Source of the DNA: CAYLXP01 sp964387425
Lineage (GTDB): Bacteria; Verrucomicrobiota; Kiritimatiellia; UBA8416
Length of the DNA: 16,228 bases
Direction of reading: 5' to 3'
Assembly: GCA_964387425.1 (NCBI GenBank)
Contig: CAYLXP010000127.1
Span: 1-16,228, forward strand
Shown here in pieces: positions 7,448-14,349 of this stretch. A program made the position numbers and the translations under genes. The notes below the pieces were generated by a model. The model searched no databases, was not told the origin of the DNA, and worked only from the letters and a program-made list of their open reading frames with translations. Numbering within the stretch: position 1 is the first letter of the stretch; the number at the start of each line of letters is the position of its first letter.

Positions 7448-8299
7448 CTATTCAATAACGGGAGATCTTGACGGAATACCTTCGGCGGGAATTTCGACTC
7501 CGGCAATCCAGGCGATCGCGTTGAGGACAAGCTTCCGGACGTCATCATGCTTCCAGTTCTTGTGGTAGTGGCCGCCGGTGAAGCCGAAACCGCGTCCGCC
7601 TTTGTCGCTTTCACTCACCCAGGCAACATGCTGGATTTCCCCACGCTTCAAGGCGGAGCGCACGGCGGGGTTGCCGGAGTGCGGCCCATCCTTTTGCTTC
7701 AACGTGCCGTCCGGAGGATGGGCTGACAACACTGGAACGACGCCCTTCATCCCTTCCCTGAATTTCATATGGAAGTACCACTCATCCAGGATGCTGAACG
7801 GCTGGACCCCACGGGTAACGGGATGGCTGGGAAGGCTCTTGAACTCGGCCGTCCAAAACGGATTAACCGACCAGTGGGTTTGGTAGTAACCACCCATCCA
7901 ATCGAGGAAGCGCTTGCCCTCGCCCTCAGGAGGAAGAATCGCGAAGTGCAGGCAGGCAATCCCGGTTCCCTTCTCCCAGTACGCTTGCAGCTCATCAAAG
8001 TGGGGCGCGGCGGGGTGCTTTTCCAGCCCGTCACTGAAGATGACAATCGCAGCTGCGCCGTCAAGGAAGGCGGGATCTTCCGGCCACCCGCCGGCATGCA
8101 CCACGGCATCCACACCGGGCAGGTTTTCGTTCAACAACGCTGCAAGCAACGTGCAGCCGCTGGCAAACGCGTGCGCCCCCCGACCATGACTATCCTGCCC
8201 GGCAACAAAGCAGATCTTCTTCTGCTGTGCGCATGCATCCGGACTCACCATGACTGCGGTGACACCCGCAAACAAGACGAGCGATAGAACTGTTTTCAT
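7448..8299 (-). CDS. Secreted ThuA-like domain protein
   Basis: This is a 283-residue protein with a signal peptide (MKTVLSLVLFAGVTAVMVSP, likely cut after DACA24). The mature part is a single ThuA-like domain with a class I glutamine-amidotransferase-like fold: KKICFVAGQDSHGRGAHAF, AAAIVIFSDGLEKHP, GIACLHFAILPPEGEGKRFL, HPVTRGVQPFSILDEWYFHM, and a final GFGFTGGHYHKNWKHDDVRK followed by LVLNAIAWIAG. ThuA was named for trehalose use. In PVC bacteria the domain is common in secreted proteins next to sulfatases and sugar dehydrogenases, and its chemistry there is unsettled. His-rich patches (H38, H118 and the GGHYHKNWKH segment) may bind metal or substrate; this is inference. The ribosome-binding site is weak (GGGG region 8 nt upstream). 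It is the second ThuA-like sequence in the cluster. A 381-bp repeat-filled gap separates it from the isomerase gene. Confidence 0.88.
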   Translation of the reverse strand: MKTVLSLVLFAGVTAVMVSPDACAQQKKICFVAGQDSHGRGAHAFASGCTLLAALLNENLPGVDAVVHAGGWPEDPAFLDGAAAIVIFSDGLEKHPAAPHFDELQAYWEKGTGIACLHFAILPPEGEGKRFLDWMGGYYQTHWSVNPFWTAEFKSLPSHPVTRGVQPFSILDEWYFHMKFREGMKGVVPVLSAHPPDGTLKQKDGPHSGNPAVRSALKRGEIQHVAWVSESDKGGRGFGFTGGHYHKNWKHDDVRKLVLNAIAWIAGVEIPAEGIPSRSPVIE

Positions 8300-8386
8300 G
8301 GCTGTGCCCCATCTTTCTCGTAGGGTTGAATGAACGAAAAACTGATCTGAAACTTCACGTGCTTCTTAGCGTTCTCAGCCCTCAAA

Positions 8387-8409
8387 GTAGGGCGAGCATC
8401 CTGCTCGCC
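8387..8409 (+). repeat. GTAG-hairpin repeat unit B1
   Basis: GTAG (8387-8390) is followed by arms GGCGAGCA and TGCTCGCC (8 bp, perfect) around TCC (8399-8401). It is the left unit of composite copy 1. Confidence 0.85.
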
Positions 8410-8420
8410 AGTGGAGGAAT

Positions 8421-8444
8421 TGACAAGCAAGATGCTTGTCCTAC
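8421..8444 (-). repeat. GTAG-hairpin repeat unit B2, inverted relative to B1
   Basis: On the minus strand GTAG leads into arms GACAAGCA and TGCTTGTC around a TCT triloop. It lies only 11 bp from B1, facing it. Confidence 0.85.
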
Positions 8445-8566
8445 TCTCCCGGCCCACGAACCCGTTTCACCCCTGTATGATCCGAGAAGTGAAGCGCACC
8501 TGGGAGCTTTCCTGACCTGAAGCTTCAGCGTTTGCTTAGTGTTCTCGCCCTCTGGTTCATATCTTC

Positions 8567-8590
8567 GTAGGACGGGCATCTTGCCCGTCC
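8567..8590 (+). repeat. GTAG-hairpin repeat unit B3
   Basis: GTAG (8567-8570) leads into arms GGACGGGCA and TGCCCGTCC (9 bp, perfect, sharing the last G of GTAG) around TCT. It is the left unit of composite copy 2. Confidence 0.85.
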
Positions 8591-8603
8591 GTCCTCTTCG
8601 ACT

Positions 8604-8626
8604 GCCGGACAGGATGTCCGGCCTAC
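8604..8626 (-). repeat. GTAG-hairpin repeat unit B4, inverted relative to B3
   Basis: On the minus strand GTAG leads into arms GCCGGACA and TGTCCGGC (8 bp, perfect) around TCC. It is the right unit of composite copy 2. Confidence 0.85.
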
Positions 8627-8680
8627 CAAAGATGTTTCCACCCTGATTAATCCGGCAGAGGAACCACACCGGGGGCGGCA

Positions 8681-9550
8681 CTACTTCTGCTCCTCGATCC
8701 CGAGCTCGGCCAACGTCGCGCGCAGCCACGTAAGCGACTTCTCCAGCAGCGGGCCTCCCTGCCCCTCGCACTCGATGCTGAGGTGGCCGGTGTAACCGGT
8801 GTCCTTTAGGATACCGATGCACTTCTTGATGTTATCGGCATTCACACCGTCGCCGACCGAGCAGTGGCTCAGCGCAATTCCGGTCTGGCCGCCGCGCACC
8901 ATGGCCGCAAGCGACTCACTCACATCCTTGATGTGGACATGGTTGATCTTGTCTTTGAAACGCTCGCAGAACTCAACCGGGTCCTGCCCCGCAATGAAGC
9001 TGTTGCCGGTGTCGAGGTTGAGTCCGAAGTACTTGCTGTCAACGAAGTCGAGCATGCGCGCCAGCATCTCAGGCTTGGTCGTGAAGTAGCCGTGGACCTC
9101 GATGTTGATGTTGATCTCGTAGGCCTCGGCCACCTCGAGGATCTGTTCGTACTGCCGCTTCATCAGATCCATCGCCTGTTCGTCCGAGATTCCCTCGGGG
9201 CGATGCAATCCATCCGTCGTCGCGATGTTCTTGCAGCCGGCCAGCTTCGCCCAGGGCAGCGTCTTGAGCACATAGGGCAAACCGTAAGCTGGGCCATCCA
9301 CGCCGGAGAGCGGAAAAGCCGCATCAACCTGCGAGAACTGCACCCCCTGCTTGGCCATCTTGCGACCCAGCATCAGCGGATCCTCATAGAGCGCAACGTG
9401 CGGCTGGTAACCGAGGCCATGAATCCAGCTCACGCCATCGATGAGACCGCATTCGATCCAGTGCACATCGTTCTGCTCCGCCCAGTCCACGCAATGCTGG
9501 AAGCTCTTGAACGAAGTGTTAAATGCATCGGTGTGGAATGATATTTTCAT
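8681..9550 (-). CDS. Sugar phosphate isomerase/epimerase (xylose isomerase-like TIM barrel)
   Basis: This is a 289-residue protein. The ATG at 9550 was chosen because GGGGAGG lies 4 nt upstream; a longer frame would begin inside a hairpin repeat. No signal peptide, so cytoplasmic. It has the AP-endonuclease-2 / xylose-isomerase-like TIM barrel: MKISFHTDAFNTSF at strand 1, HWIECGLIDG, CKNIATTDGLHRPEG, then the expected metal-site residues E151 (INIEVHG), D180 (GLNLDTGN), H206 (NHVHIKD) and E260 (LSIECEG). The motif SVGDGVNADNIKKCIGILKD is typical of the family. Members isomerise or epimerise sugars, keto-sugars or inositols; the substrate here is unknown. Its place among secreted sulfatase and ThuA-like genes suggests it handles a sugar released by them. 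A GTAG-hairpin pair lies in its leader. Confidence 0.92.
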   Translation of the reverse strand: MKISFHTDAFNTSFKSFQHCVDWAEQNDVHWIECGLIDGVSWIHGLGYQPHVALYEDPLMLGRKMAKQGVQFSQVDAAFPLSGVDGPAYGLPYVLKTLPWAKLAGCKNIATTDGLHRPEGISDEQAMDLMKRQYEQILEVAEAYEININIEVHGYFTTKPEMLARMLDFVDSKYFGLNLDTGNSFIAGQDPVEFCERFKDKINHVHIKDVSESLAAMVRGGQTGIALSHCSVGDGVNADNIKKCIGILKDTGYTGHLSIECEGQGGPLLEKSLTWLRATLAELGIEEQK

Positions 9551-9568
9551 GGATCCTCCCCTTTCAAT

Positions 9569-9592
9569 GTAGTGCAAGCATCCTGCTTGCAC
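9569..9592 (+). repeat. GTAG-hairpin repeat unit C1
   Basis: GTAG (9569-9572) leads into arms GTGCAAGCA and TGCTTGCAC (9 bp, sharing the last G of GTAG) around TCC. It sits 7-11 nt upstream of the isomerase ribosome-binding site, so the hairpin would form in that mRNA leader. Confidence 0.85.
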
Positions 9593-9598
9593 GTGCTC

Positions 9599-9620
9599 GC
9601 AAGCTAGAAGCTTGCACTAC
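9599..9620 (-). repeat. GTAG-hairpin repeat unit C2, inverted relative to C1
   Basis: On the minus strand GTAG is followed by T, then arms GCAAGCT and AGCTTGC (7 bp) around TCT. An outer GTGC/GCAC extension is interrupted by two extra bases. It is the least regular of the eight units. Confidence 0.75.
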
Positions 9621-9636
9621 TTTGATGGTCTAATCT

Positions 9637-9679
9637 CTACTCGTTGTCCGCTCTCGTCGCCCGTTCTCGTCAGCCGATT
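9637..9679. repeat. Diverged direct repeat copy E1
   Basis: This segment (CTACTCGTTGTCCGCTCTC ... CGTCAGCCGATTC) matches 9972-10016 at roughly four of five bases with small gaps. The two copies flank the D1/D2 repeat cluster. Confidence 0.6.
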
Positions 9680-9730
9680 CCCATCTCATCCGTTCTTATC
9701 CCATTCTTGACAGGAGCCTTCCTTGGTTCT

Positions 9731-9776
9731 CTACCCCGAAGGGGTGTCCCAACATAGCCCAGGCAGAATGCCTGGG
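9731..9776 (+). repeat. Two-hairpin repeat unit D1
   Basis: The first hairpin is ACCCC GAA GGGGT (9733-9745). After GTCCCAACATAG comes a second hairpin with arms CCCAGGCA and TGCCTGGG (9758-9776) around GAA. This is a different family from the GTAG hairpins. D2 (9881-9925) faces it. Confidence 0.8.
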
Positions 9777-9795
9777 TACAGGGCCCGTCCGTCCC

Positions 9796-9854
9796 TTGAG
9801 CCTGTTTGGTGCGAGCTTAGAGCTTCGCACCCTCCTCGCTCGGGACAGGCTCAA
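9796..9854. repeat. Nested inverted repeat between D1 and D2
   Basis: TTGAGCCTGT (9796-9805) and ACAGGCTCAA (9845-9854) are perfect 10-bp complements. Inside them GGTGCGA and TCGCACC (9808-9831) form a further hairpin, GCT TAG AGC at its tip, with one bulged base at 9824. Confidence 0.75.
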
Positions 9855-9880
9855 AAGAGCACCTCTTGCCACCGTTCAAT

Positions 9881-9925
9881 CCCTGCGATGCTCGCAGGGC
9901 TATGACGGGGAACCCCTTCGGGGTT
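9881..9925 (-). repeat. Two-hairpin repeat unit D2, inverted relative to D1
   Basis: On the minus strand AACCCC GAA GGGGTT (plus 9911-9925) comes first. Then follow a spacer ending in ATAG and a second hairpin with arms CCCTGCGA and TCGCAGGG (plus 9881-9899) around GCA. The layout matches D1, but the second stem has different arm sequences that still pair. Confidence 0.8.
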
Positions 9926-9971
9926 GAGCCTCCCCGTTCCAAGTCCTCTCGGAGGACGATTAGGATTCTCC

Positions 9972-10016
9972 TCACTCGTAATCCGCTCTCGCTCGTCCGC
10001 TATCGTCAACCGATTC
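9972..10016. repeat. Diverged direct repeat copy E2, inside the giant gene's 3' end
   Basis: Direct repeat of 9637-9679 (shared core CCGCTCTCG and CGTCARCCGATTC). It encodes the last 14 residues of the giant protein (ESVDDSGRARADYE) and its TGA stop. Confidence 0.6.
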
Positions 10017-13000
10017 TCCAAGACACACAACGGAGCCCTCAGTTGTCGCCACGATGACCTGCCCCCCGGCAACGATCAGTCCGTCGAAAACCGGCAGCGA
10101 ATCCAACGTGTGGCGCGACAACGTTTTCCCGTCTTTCTTCGACACCACCAGCAAAGAGGCTCCGCTTTCCCCGTCCCAGATTGCGGCCTGCTCCGCCAAG
10201 TCGGACTTGGCAGCAACATCCGTGAGAACCTGTAGGTCCCAGACGTGCCTACGCGCGTCGACAAAAGAGAAGGAGCCTTCATCGCTAACATCCTCGGGAC
10301 CGGCAAGAAACAGTTTTGCTTTCGAGGCCGCCATGGCGCGAACCAGGATGGCCGGTCCGGCATGCTCCCAGACCGTATCGTAACGCGGAACCACCGCAGG
10401 CTTGTTTCCTGACGGAAGCTCCATGTGTTTGTCGATCTTCATCTCTGGGAACTTCGTCAACTGGTCGTTCTTGAACTTGTCGTAAGCGTAGATGTCCCTG
10501 GTCTCGTGGGCCTTTCTGTCCACGGCGAAGAGGCGGTATTCCAGGGCGGTCGTCCACCGGTAGTAGTCGGGCTTGCGTCCATAGCCGTATACGTTCTCGT
10601 CGTCCATCACGAGAAGACGCCCGGATGGGTTGTAGCGCCCCGGATTGAGGTGGCCGATCCAGCCGCCGGGGAAGGTTCTGCCGTAGGTCCAGTAGGAGCG
10701 ATGGAACCAGGCGTCATCAAGGTAGCCGGTAGGCGAGAAAAGATGAGCCGGTTCGGTTTCGCCGGCGATATGCGTGACGCGACGTCGATTCCCCTGCAGG
10801 TCAAACGGAAGCGAACGCATGTACACGTTGCGGCCGTCGCAGGAGAGGACATCCGGCAGCGTGGTGGTCATATCGAGCCATGAGTCATACTTCTGGATGG
10901 TTCCGCCCTTGATCGGGTCGGTGCGATCCATAACCACCTCCGAAACCGCGTTGCCGGTCGCCAGGTCAATCCGCAAGTAACGCAGTCCGCCGTCGAGAAA
11001 CATGTTGCGGCCGGCTACGCAGTGGACTTCGTCATTCACGATCAGGACACTGCCGCTGACAGGCCAGGCCGATTCCAACTGCCCATAGGCCATGACGAGG
11101 GATTCATACGGAACCGCCCGGTAGCGCCACGCCAGCTTGCCGCTGTCTGCTGCCAGGCAGTAGACCCATCCATTGCGGCAACCGAACACGGCCCGTCCCC
11201 GATGGATCGCCGGGGGAGAATCGATTCGTCCTCCGGCAGTAAAGCGCCACAGTCTTTTCCCGGACTCGGCATCCAGCGCCCACAGCGTATGGTTGTCCCG
11301 CGTGGCAACGAAAACTCTGCCATCACGCATGACGGGCTGGGTCAAACCGGGACCGAGCTCGCAACGCCACCGGGGTTCCATGTCGGATCCGATTGTGGTT
11401 GGCGATGATCCGCTCCTTGACGGATCGCCACGGAACATTGGCCAGTCTTCGCCCCGCTCCCCGGCATCTGGTAACGGCGCGTCGAAGGCCAATCCCTTTT
11501 CCAGCCGCTTAACGGCCGGAATAATCTCCCCTTTGTCGGTAGCCGATGTCAGGGCATTGAAGCCATTCAATTTGGCCTCAAAGTAGCAGGCGCAGGCGTG
11601 GGGCGGCGCGTACAAGAGACCGTTGGCAGGCATGGCACCGTAAAGACAACCGCCGCGGACCCAGTGGTTCTCCTGCCAGGCCTGTTTCTCCAGGTCCACG
11701 AATTCGATCCCCATTCGGGCCGGTAGAATGTAGTTGCAGGTCGCCTTGGAGATGTGGCAGCGATGGTGAGAGAGCCATACGATGGATTCGTCCTGGGGGT
11801 CGAACTCCGCCTTGATTTCACCCGAAAGAAGATCGCGGCCCCAGAAACGACCTGACTTCTTCGCACCTGCGGTGTCGCCCCACCATGCAAGGTTGTCGAT
11901 GACAAAGAGGTCCCGTGGCGAGGCATATCCGGAAACGGGAGACGGGGTGTTCCAGAGCGGCTTGCCATCGATTATCGAAAACGCAAAAACCGATTTGAAG
12001 AGGCCTAGAAGAACCACGTCTTCATGCAGGATCAGCCGGGGAGGACTCTTCGAAATCCATTCGGGGCTACCAGCTTGCTTTGGGGAACTGCTCTTCAGGG
12101 AGGCGACTGCGGCGGACCACAGACGCTCCCCGGTTCTCGGAGCAAGCGCCACTAGCTCCCCGCCGGACAGGAAGACGGCCTGTTTTGCATTGGCTGCCAG
12201 GGTGAGCGCCGCCACCGGAAGTTTCTTATCCCACAGTACTCTACCTGATGCGGGATCGGCTGCAGTCACGGAAGTCTCACCGACATCGCCGCGTGCGAGC
12301 AACAGGATGCCGTCCGCCAGCACAATCTCGCGGGTCTTCTCGGTCCCTGCGATTTCACGAACCGTTTCGCCTGTCCCGTTGTCAATCACCGACACCGGAC
12401 CGTCAATGGAGAGGGTAGCGAAGAGATGTTTCTGGTCGGCAACAAGACGTCGCGGCATCGTTGCCGGACCGCTCTTGAGCGGATACAGGTGCGGAAACCA
12501 CTCCCCCATGTCGCGCTGCCAAAGCAGGAGACCGTTGTATGCGTCTCGGGCCGAGAGTTTCCACTTCGGCGGATGGAGCATGGAAACCCGGGGACCTTCG
12601 TCACAGATATAGAAGAGCTTCCCGGCCGCCGAAACCAACGCGTTCATGCTCGCCATGTGCTCATGATGGCGTGCCCACCGGGGAGCACCCACCCAGCGAA
12701 CCTGCCGGGGCGAATGGACAAGATCATCCTGCGCGACCGGGTTGCCACTGCCATTGTGCAGATAGTGGGTCCAATCATCCATGGAACGCGGGCGAGGCTT
12801 CACCTTTTGAATCCATGAGCCTTTACGACGGACTTTTGCAGTACCGTTGGGCACGAGCACCCGCATCACTTCCAAGTTGGAGACGCTGCCGCTGTCCACG
12901 ACAAGCTTGTTTACCAGATCACTCGCGTACGGAAGCCGTCCCCCATCCCAATGCTGGACGGATACGGGACCATAGAGGTCCTTGGACGCTAGTTCCCTAC

Positions 13001-14345
13001 GGAGAGAAGAGACGCGCTCCCGATCGTCGCAGAGGGCGTGAACGAGATAGCGCTCCGTCTCGCTCAGCTCAACCATGGTCTTCACGTCCGAGCCGATGTA
13101 AATCGCCAGACCGTTTCCCTTATCGCTGGCACACGAAACGGCGGTTCCTATTGTCCCATCCAGATTGATGCGCGGTAGCGGCGTGCCGCCCTTAAAGCCC
13201 GGTCTTGCCCGCTCCTCCGATGTTTCATACTTCTTCAGAAAATATCCCTGCGGATTATGGAAGGATTTATCCTCTCCCGCCTTGTTGATGGTGAGTTTGC
13301 CGACCGGAACGAAGCCGCGCCGTTTCATTGCCGGCGTAATCGTCACCTTCTCCAACGGACGGTTGTTGCCCGGTTGCCACAGTGGTTTCCCGGACGGAAT
13401 CATGTCGATTTCCTTGATGGCCAGCTCCAGCCGGTCGGGATGGACATCGACCACAAGATAGTTCGTGCGCTCGTTGTAGCCGATCAAACCACCGTGGGCG
13501 ATCTGCTGCACGCCATCGCGCTCGGTGCATGTAATGGCGTGCACCTCGCCACAGAGGTAGAGATCGACGTCGTTAGCCTTCAGACACTGCCAGAAGGGTG
13601 ACTCCCTCCCCTCCTCCACCATGAGTCCGCTGCTCGACCATTTACGCACCGGCCCCAGGCAGGGCGCATGCCCCATTACAATCCTGTGGGTGGCATCCCG
13701 GTTCTGCTCGAACACCGCATTCAACCACTCGAGTTGCTTTCCGGTGACGCCGGTGCGGATGGCGCCCTGGTTGCTCTTGCCTTGCTCGAACACATCGACC
13801 GAGACAAAGAGTACGTTCTTGTGCCGCCACCAGAAGGCTGTTCCCTTCATGTGGTCAGGCCCGTTGAGCGGCATGCCCAGGTGCTCGCGGAACTCCCGCT
13901 TGTAGGCAGCTACGCGCTCAAGCGCACCTTTGTATCGCCAGGGATTGTCGCCCAGCTCATGATCCCCGAGGGCGGCATACCACTTGATGCCATGCGCAGC
14001 CAGCCGCGCCTTCCATGCGGGATAGTAGATATCCGCGTAGTATTCAATACCGTCCAGGCCGGGCCGGCTCTTGTCCCCGTTGTGCCAGTGCCCCATCACA
14101 AGGTCGCCGGGCACGACAAGAAAATCCGGCGTCTCGGATTTCACGGACTCGAGGATACAGGTGAGCGACTCCTCCCACCCCTTCTGCGGATACTCCGTAT
14201 CCACATTCAGAAAGTCCGGCATACTCACGAACCGCCAGGACTCGGCGTGCACGGTGCCAGCGGTCACAAGCAACGCAAGCCCCGCGATCACCGACCTCAA
14301 CACTGAACACTGAATACTGAACACTGGTGACTGCTCACTGGTCAC
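9972..14345 (-). CDS. Giant secreted protein: metallophosphoesterase-like + degenerate methyltransferase-like + PQQ-like beta-propeller
   Basis: This is a 1457-residue protein. GTG at 14345 is preceded by GGGGAG (14355-14360) at 9 nt. A signal peptide follows (LRSVIAGLALLVTAGTVHA, cut near A34). Residues 36-315 resemble calcineurin-like phosphoesterases: PDFLN (D44), VVPGDLV (D81), LGDHE (H129), MGHAP (H226), CGEVHA (H269). The canonical DxH is DFL and the final GHxH is GEVH, so metal binding may be altered. Residues 405-515 match a class I methyltransferase segment seen before PQQ-like propellers in PVC bacteria (RYLVHALCDDRERV, DGGRLPYASDLVNKLVV, EVMRVLVPNG), but its glycine-rich SAM loop reads IYIGSDVK. 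From WTHYLHNGSGNPVA (525) to the end are PQQ-like blade repeats such as TLWALDAESGKRLWRF, with a second block from DWPMFRGDPSRSG (about 965). The likely role is extracytoplasmic binding or hydrolysis; the substrate is unknown. The upstream stop lies 3 bp away. Confidence 0.88.
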   Translation of the reverse strand: MTSEQSPVFSIQCSVLRSVIAGLALLVTAGTVHAESWRFVSMPDFLNVDTEYPQKGWEESLTCILESVKSETPDFLVVPGDLVMGHWHNGDKSRPGLDGIEYYADIYYPAWKARLAAHGIKWYAALGDHELGDNPWRYKGALERVAAYKREFREHLGMPLNGPDHMKGTAFWWRHKNVLFVSVDVFEQGKSNQGAIRTGVTGKQLEWLNAVFEQNRDATHRIVMGHAPCLGPVRKWSSSGLMVEEGRESPFWQCLKANDVDLYLCGEVHAITCTERDGVQQIAHGGLIGYNERTNYLVVDVHPDRLELAIKEIDMIPSGKPLWQPGNNRPLEKVTITPAMKRRGFVPVGKLTINKAGEDKSFHNPQGYFLKKYETSEERARPGFKGGTPLPRINLDGTIGTAVSCASDKGNGLAIYIGSDVKTMVELSETERYLVHALCDDRERVSSLRRELASKDLYGPVSVQHWDGGRLPYASDLVNKLVVDSGSVSNLEVMRVLVPNGTAKVRRKGSWIQKVKPRPRSMDDWTHYLHNGSGNPVAQDDLVHSPRQVRWVGAPRWARHHEHMASMNALVSAAGKLFYICDEGPRVSMLHPPKWKLSARDAYNGLLLWQRDMGEWFPHLYPLKSGPATMPRRLVADQKHLFATLSIDGPVSVIDNGTGETVREIAGTEKTREIVLADGILLLARGDVGETSVTAADPASGRVLWDKKLPVAALTLAANAKQAVFLSGGELVALAPRTGERLWSAAVASLKSSSPKQAGSPEWISKSPPRLILHEDVVLLGLFKSVFAFSIIDGKPLWNTPSPVSGYASPRDLFVIDNLAWWGDTAGAKKSGRFWGRDLLSGEIKAEFDPQDESIVWLSHHRCHISKATCNYILPARMGIEFVDLEKQAWQENHWVRGGCLYGAMPANGLLYAPPHACACYFEAKLNGFNALTSATDKGEIIPAVKRLEKGLAFDAPLPDAGERGEDWPMFRGDPSRSGSSPTTIGSDMEPRWRCELGPGLTQPVMRDGRVFVATRDNHTLWALDAESGKRLWRFTAGGRIDSPPAIHRGRAVFGCRNGWVYCLAADSGKLAWRYRAVPYESLVMAYGQLESAWPVSGSVLIVNDEVHCVAGRNMFLDGGLRYLRIDLATGNAVSEVVMDRTDPIKGGTIQKYDSWLDMTTTLPDVLSCDGRNVYMRSLPFDLQGNRRRVTHIAGETEPAHLFSPTGYLDDAWFHRSYWTYGRTFPGGWIGHLNPGRYNPSGRLLVMDDENVYGYGRKPDYYRWTTALEYRLFAVDRKAHETRDIYAYDKFKNDQLTKFPEMKIDKHMELPSGNKPAVVPRYDTVWEHAGPAILVRAMAASKAKLFLAGPEDVSDEGSFSFVDARRHVWDLQVLTDVAAKSDLAEQAAIWDGESGASLLVVSKKDGKTLSRHTLDSLPVFDGLIVAGGQVIVATTEGSVVCLGESVDDSGRARADYE

Positions 14346-14349
14346 TGAT
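14301..14349. repeat. 7-bp tandem repeat across a start codon
   Basis: Seven head-to-tail units with consensus CACTGRW on the plus strand: CACTGAA, CACTGAA, TACTGAA, CACTGGT, GACTGCT, CACTGGT, CACTGAT, then a partial CACTT. On the minus strand this is AGTGNNC repeated. It spans the junction of two genes and encodes residues 1 to about 15 of the giant protein. Confidence 0.9.

Larger units (their letters stand above)
8342..8680. repeat. Two tandem copies of a composite element, 170-bp period
   Basis: This fills the 381-bp gap (8300-8680) between the isomerase and ThuA-like genes; I see no gene in it. Copy 1 begins CTGATCTGAAACTTCA (8342) and copy 2 begins CTGACCTGAAGCTTCA (8512). Both continue with a TTAGYGTTCTC segment, then a facing pair of GTAG hairpins, then GTTTC at offset 122 and ATCCG at offset 138. 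The flanking parts are similar but diverged, and the hairpin arms are different in every unit. Copy 2 runs up to the isomerase stop codon at 8681. Confidence 0.8.
9551..9971. other. Repeat-filled intergenic stretch, 421 bp, no gene
   Basis: The gap between the giant secreted gene and the isomerase holds, in order, hairpin pair C1/C2, direct-repeat copy E1, two-hairpin unit D1, a nested inverted repeat, and unit D2 facing D1. Copy E2 follows inside the end of the giant gene. The short open frames here arise from the palindromes. No typical T-run terminator was seen. Confidence 0.75.

Noticed and set aside
8387..8626. Repeated hairpins as a CRISPR array
   Set aside because: Units alternate in orientation, spacing is irregular (11-120 bp), and the repeated parts are not identical in sequence.
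8382..8822. Minus-strand frame of 146 codons across the composite repeat and into the isomerase gene
   Set aside because: Its translation comes from the palindromic units and from a shadow of the isomerase; such peptides (RTGKMPVLRRYE type) are repeat artefacts.
9851..10072. Minus-strand 73-codon frame containing NPEGVPRHSPAS
   Set aside because: It is translated D2 repeat and the out-of-frame end of the giant gene.
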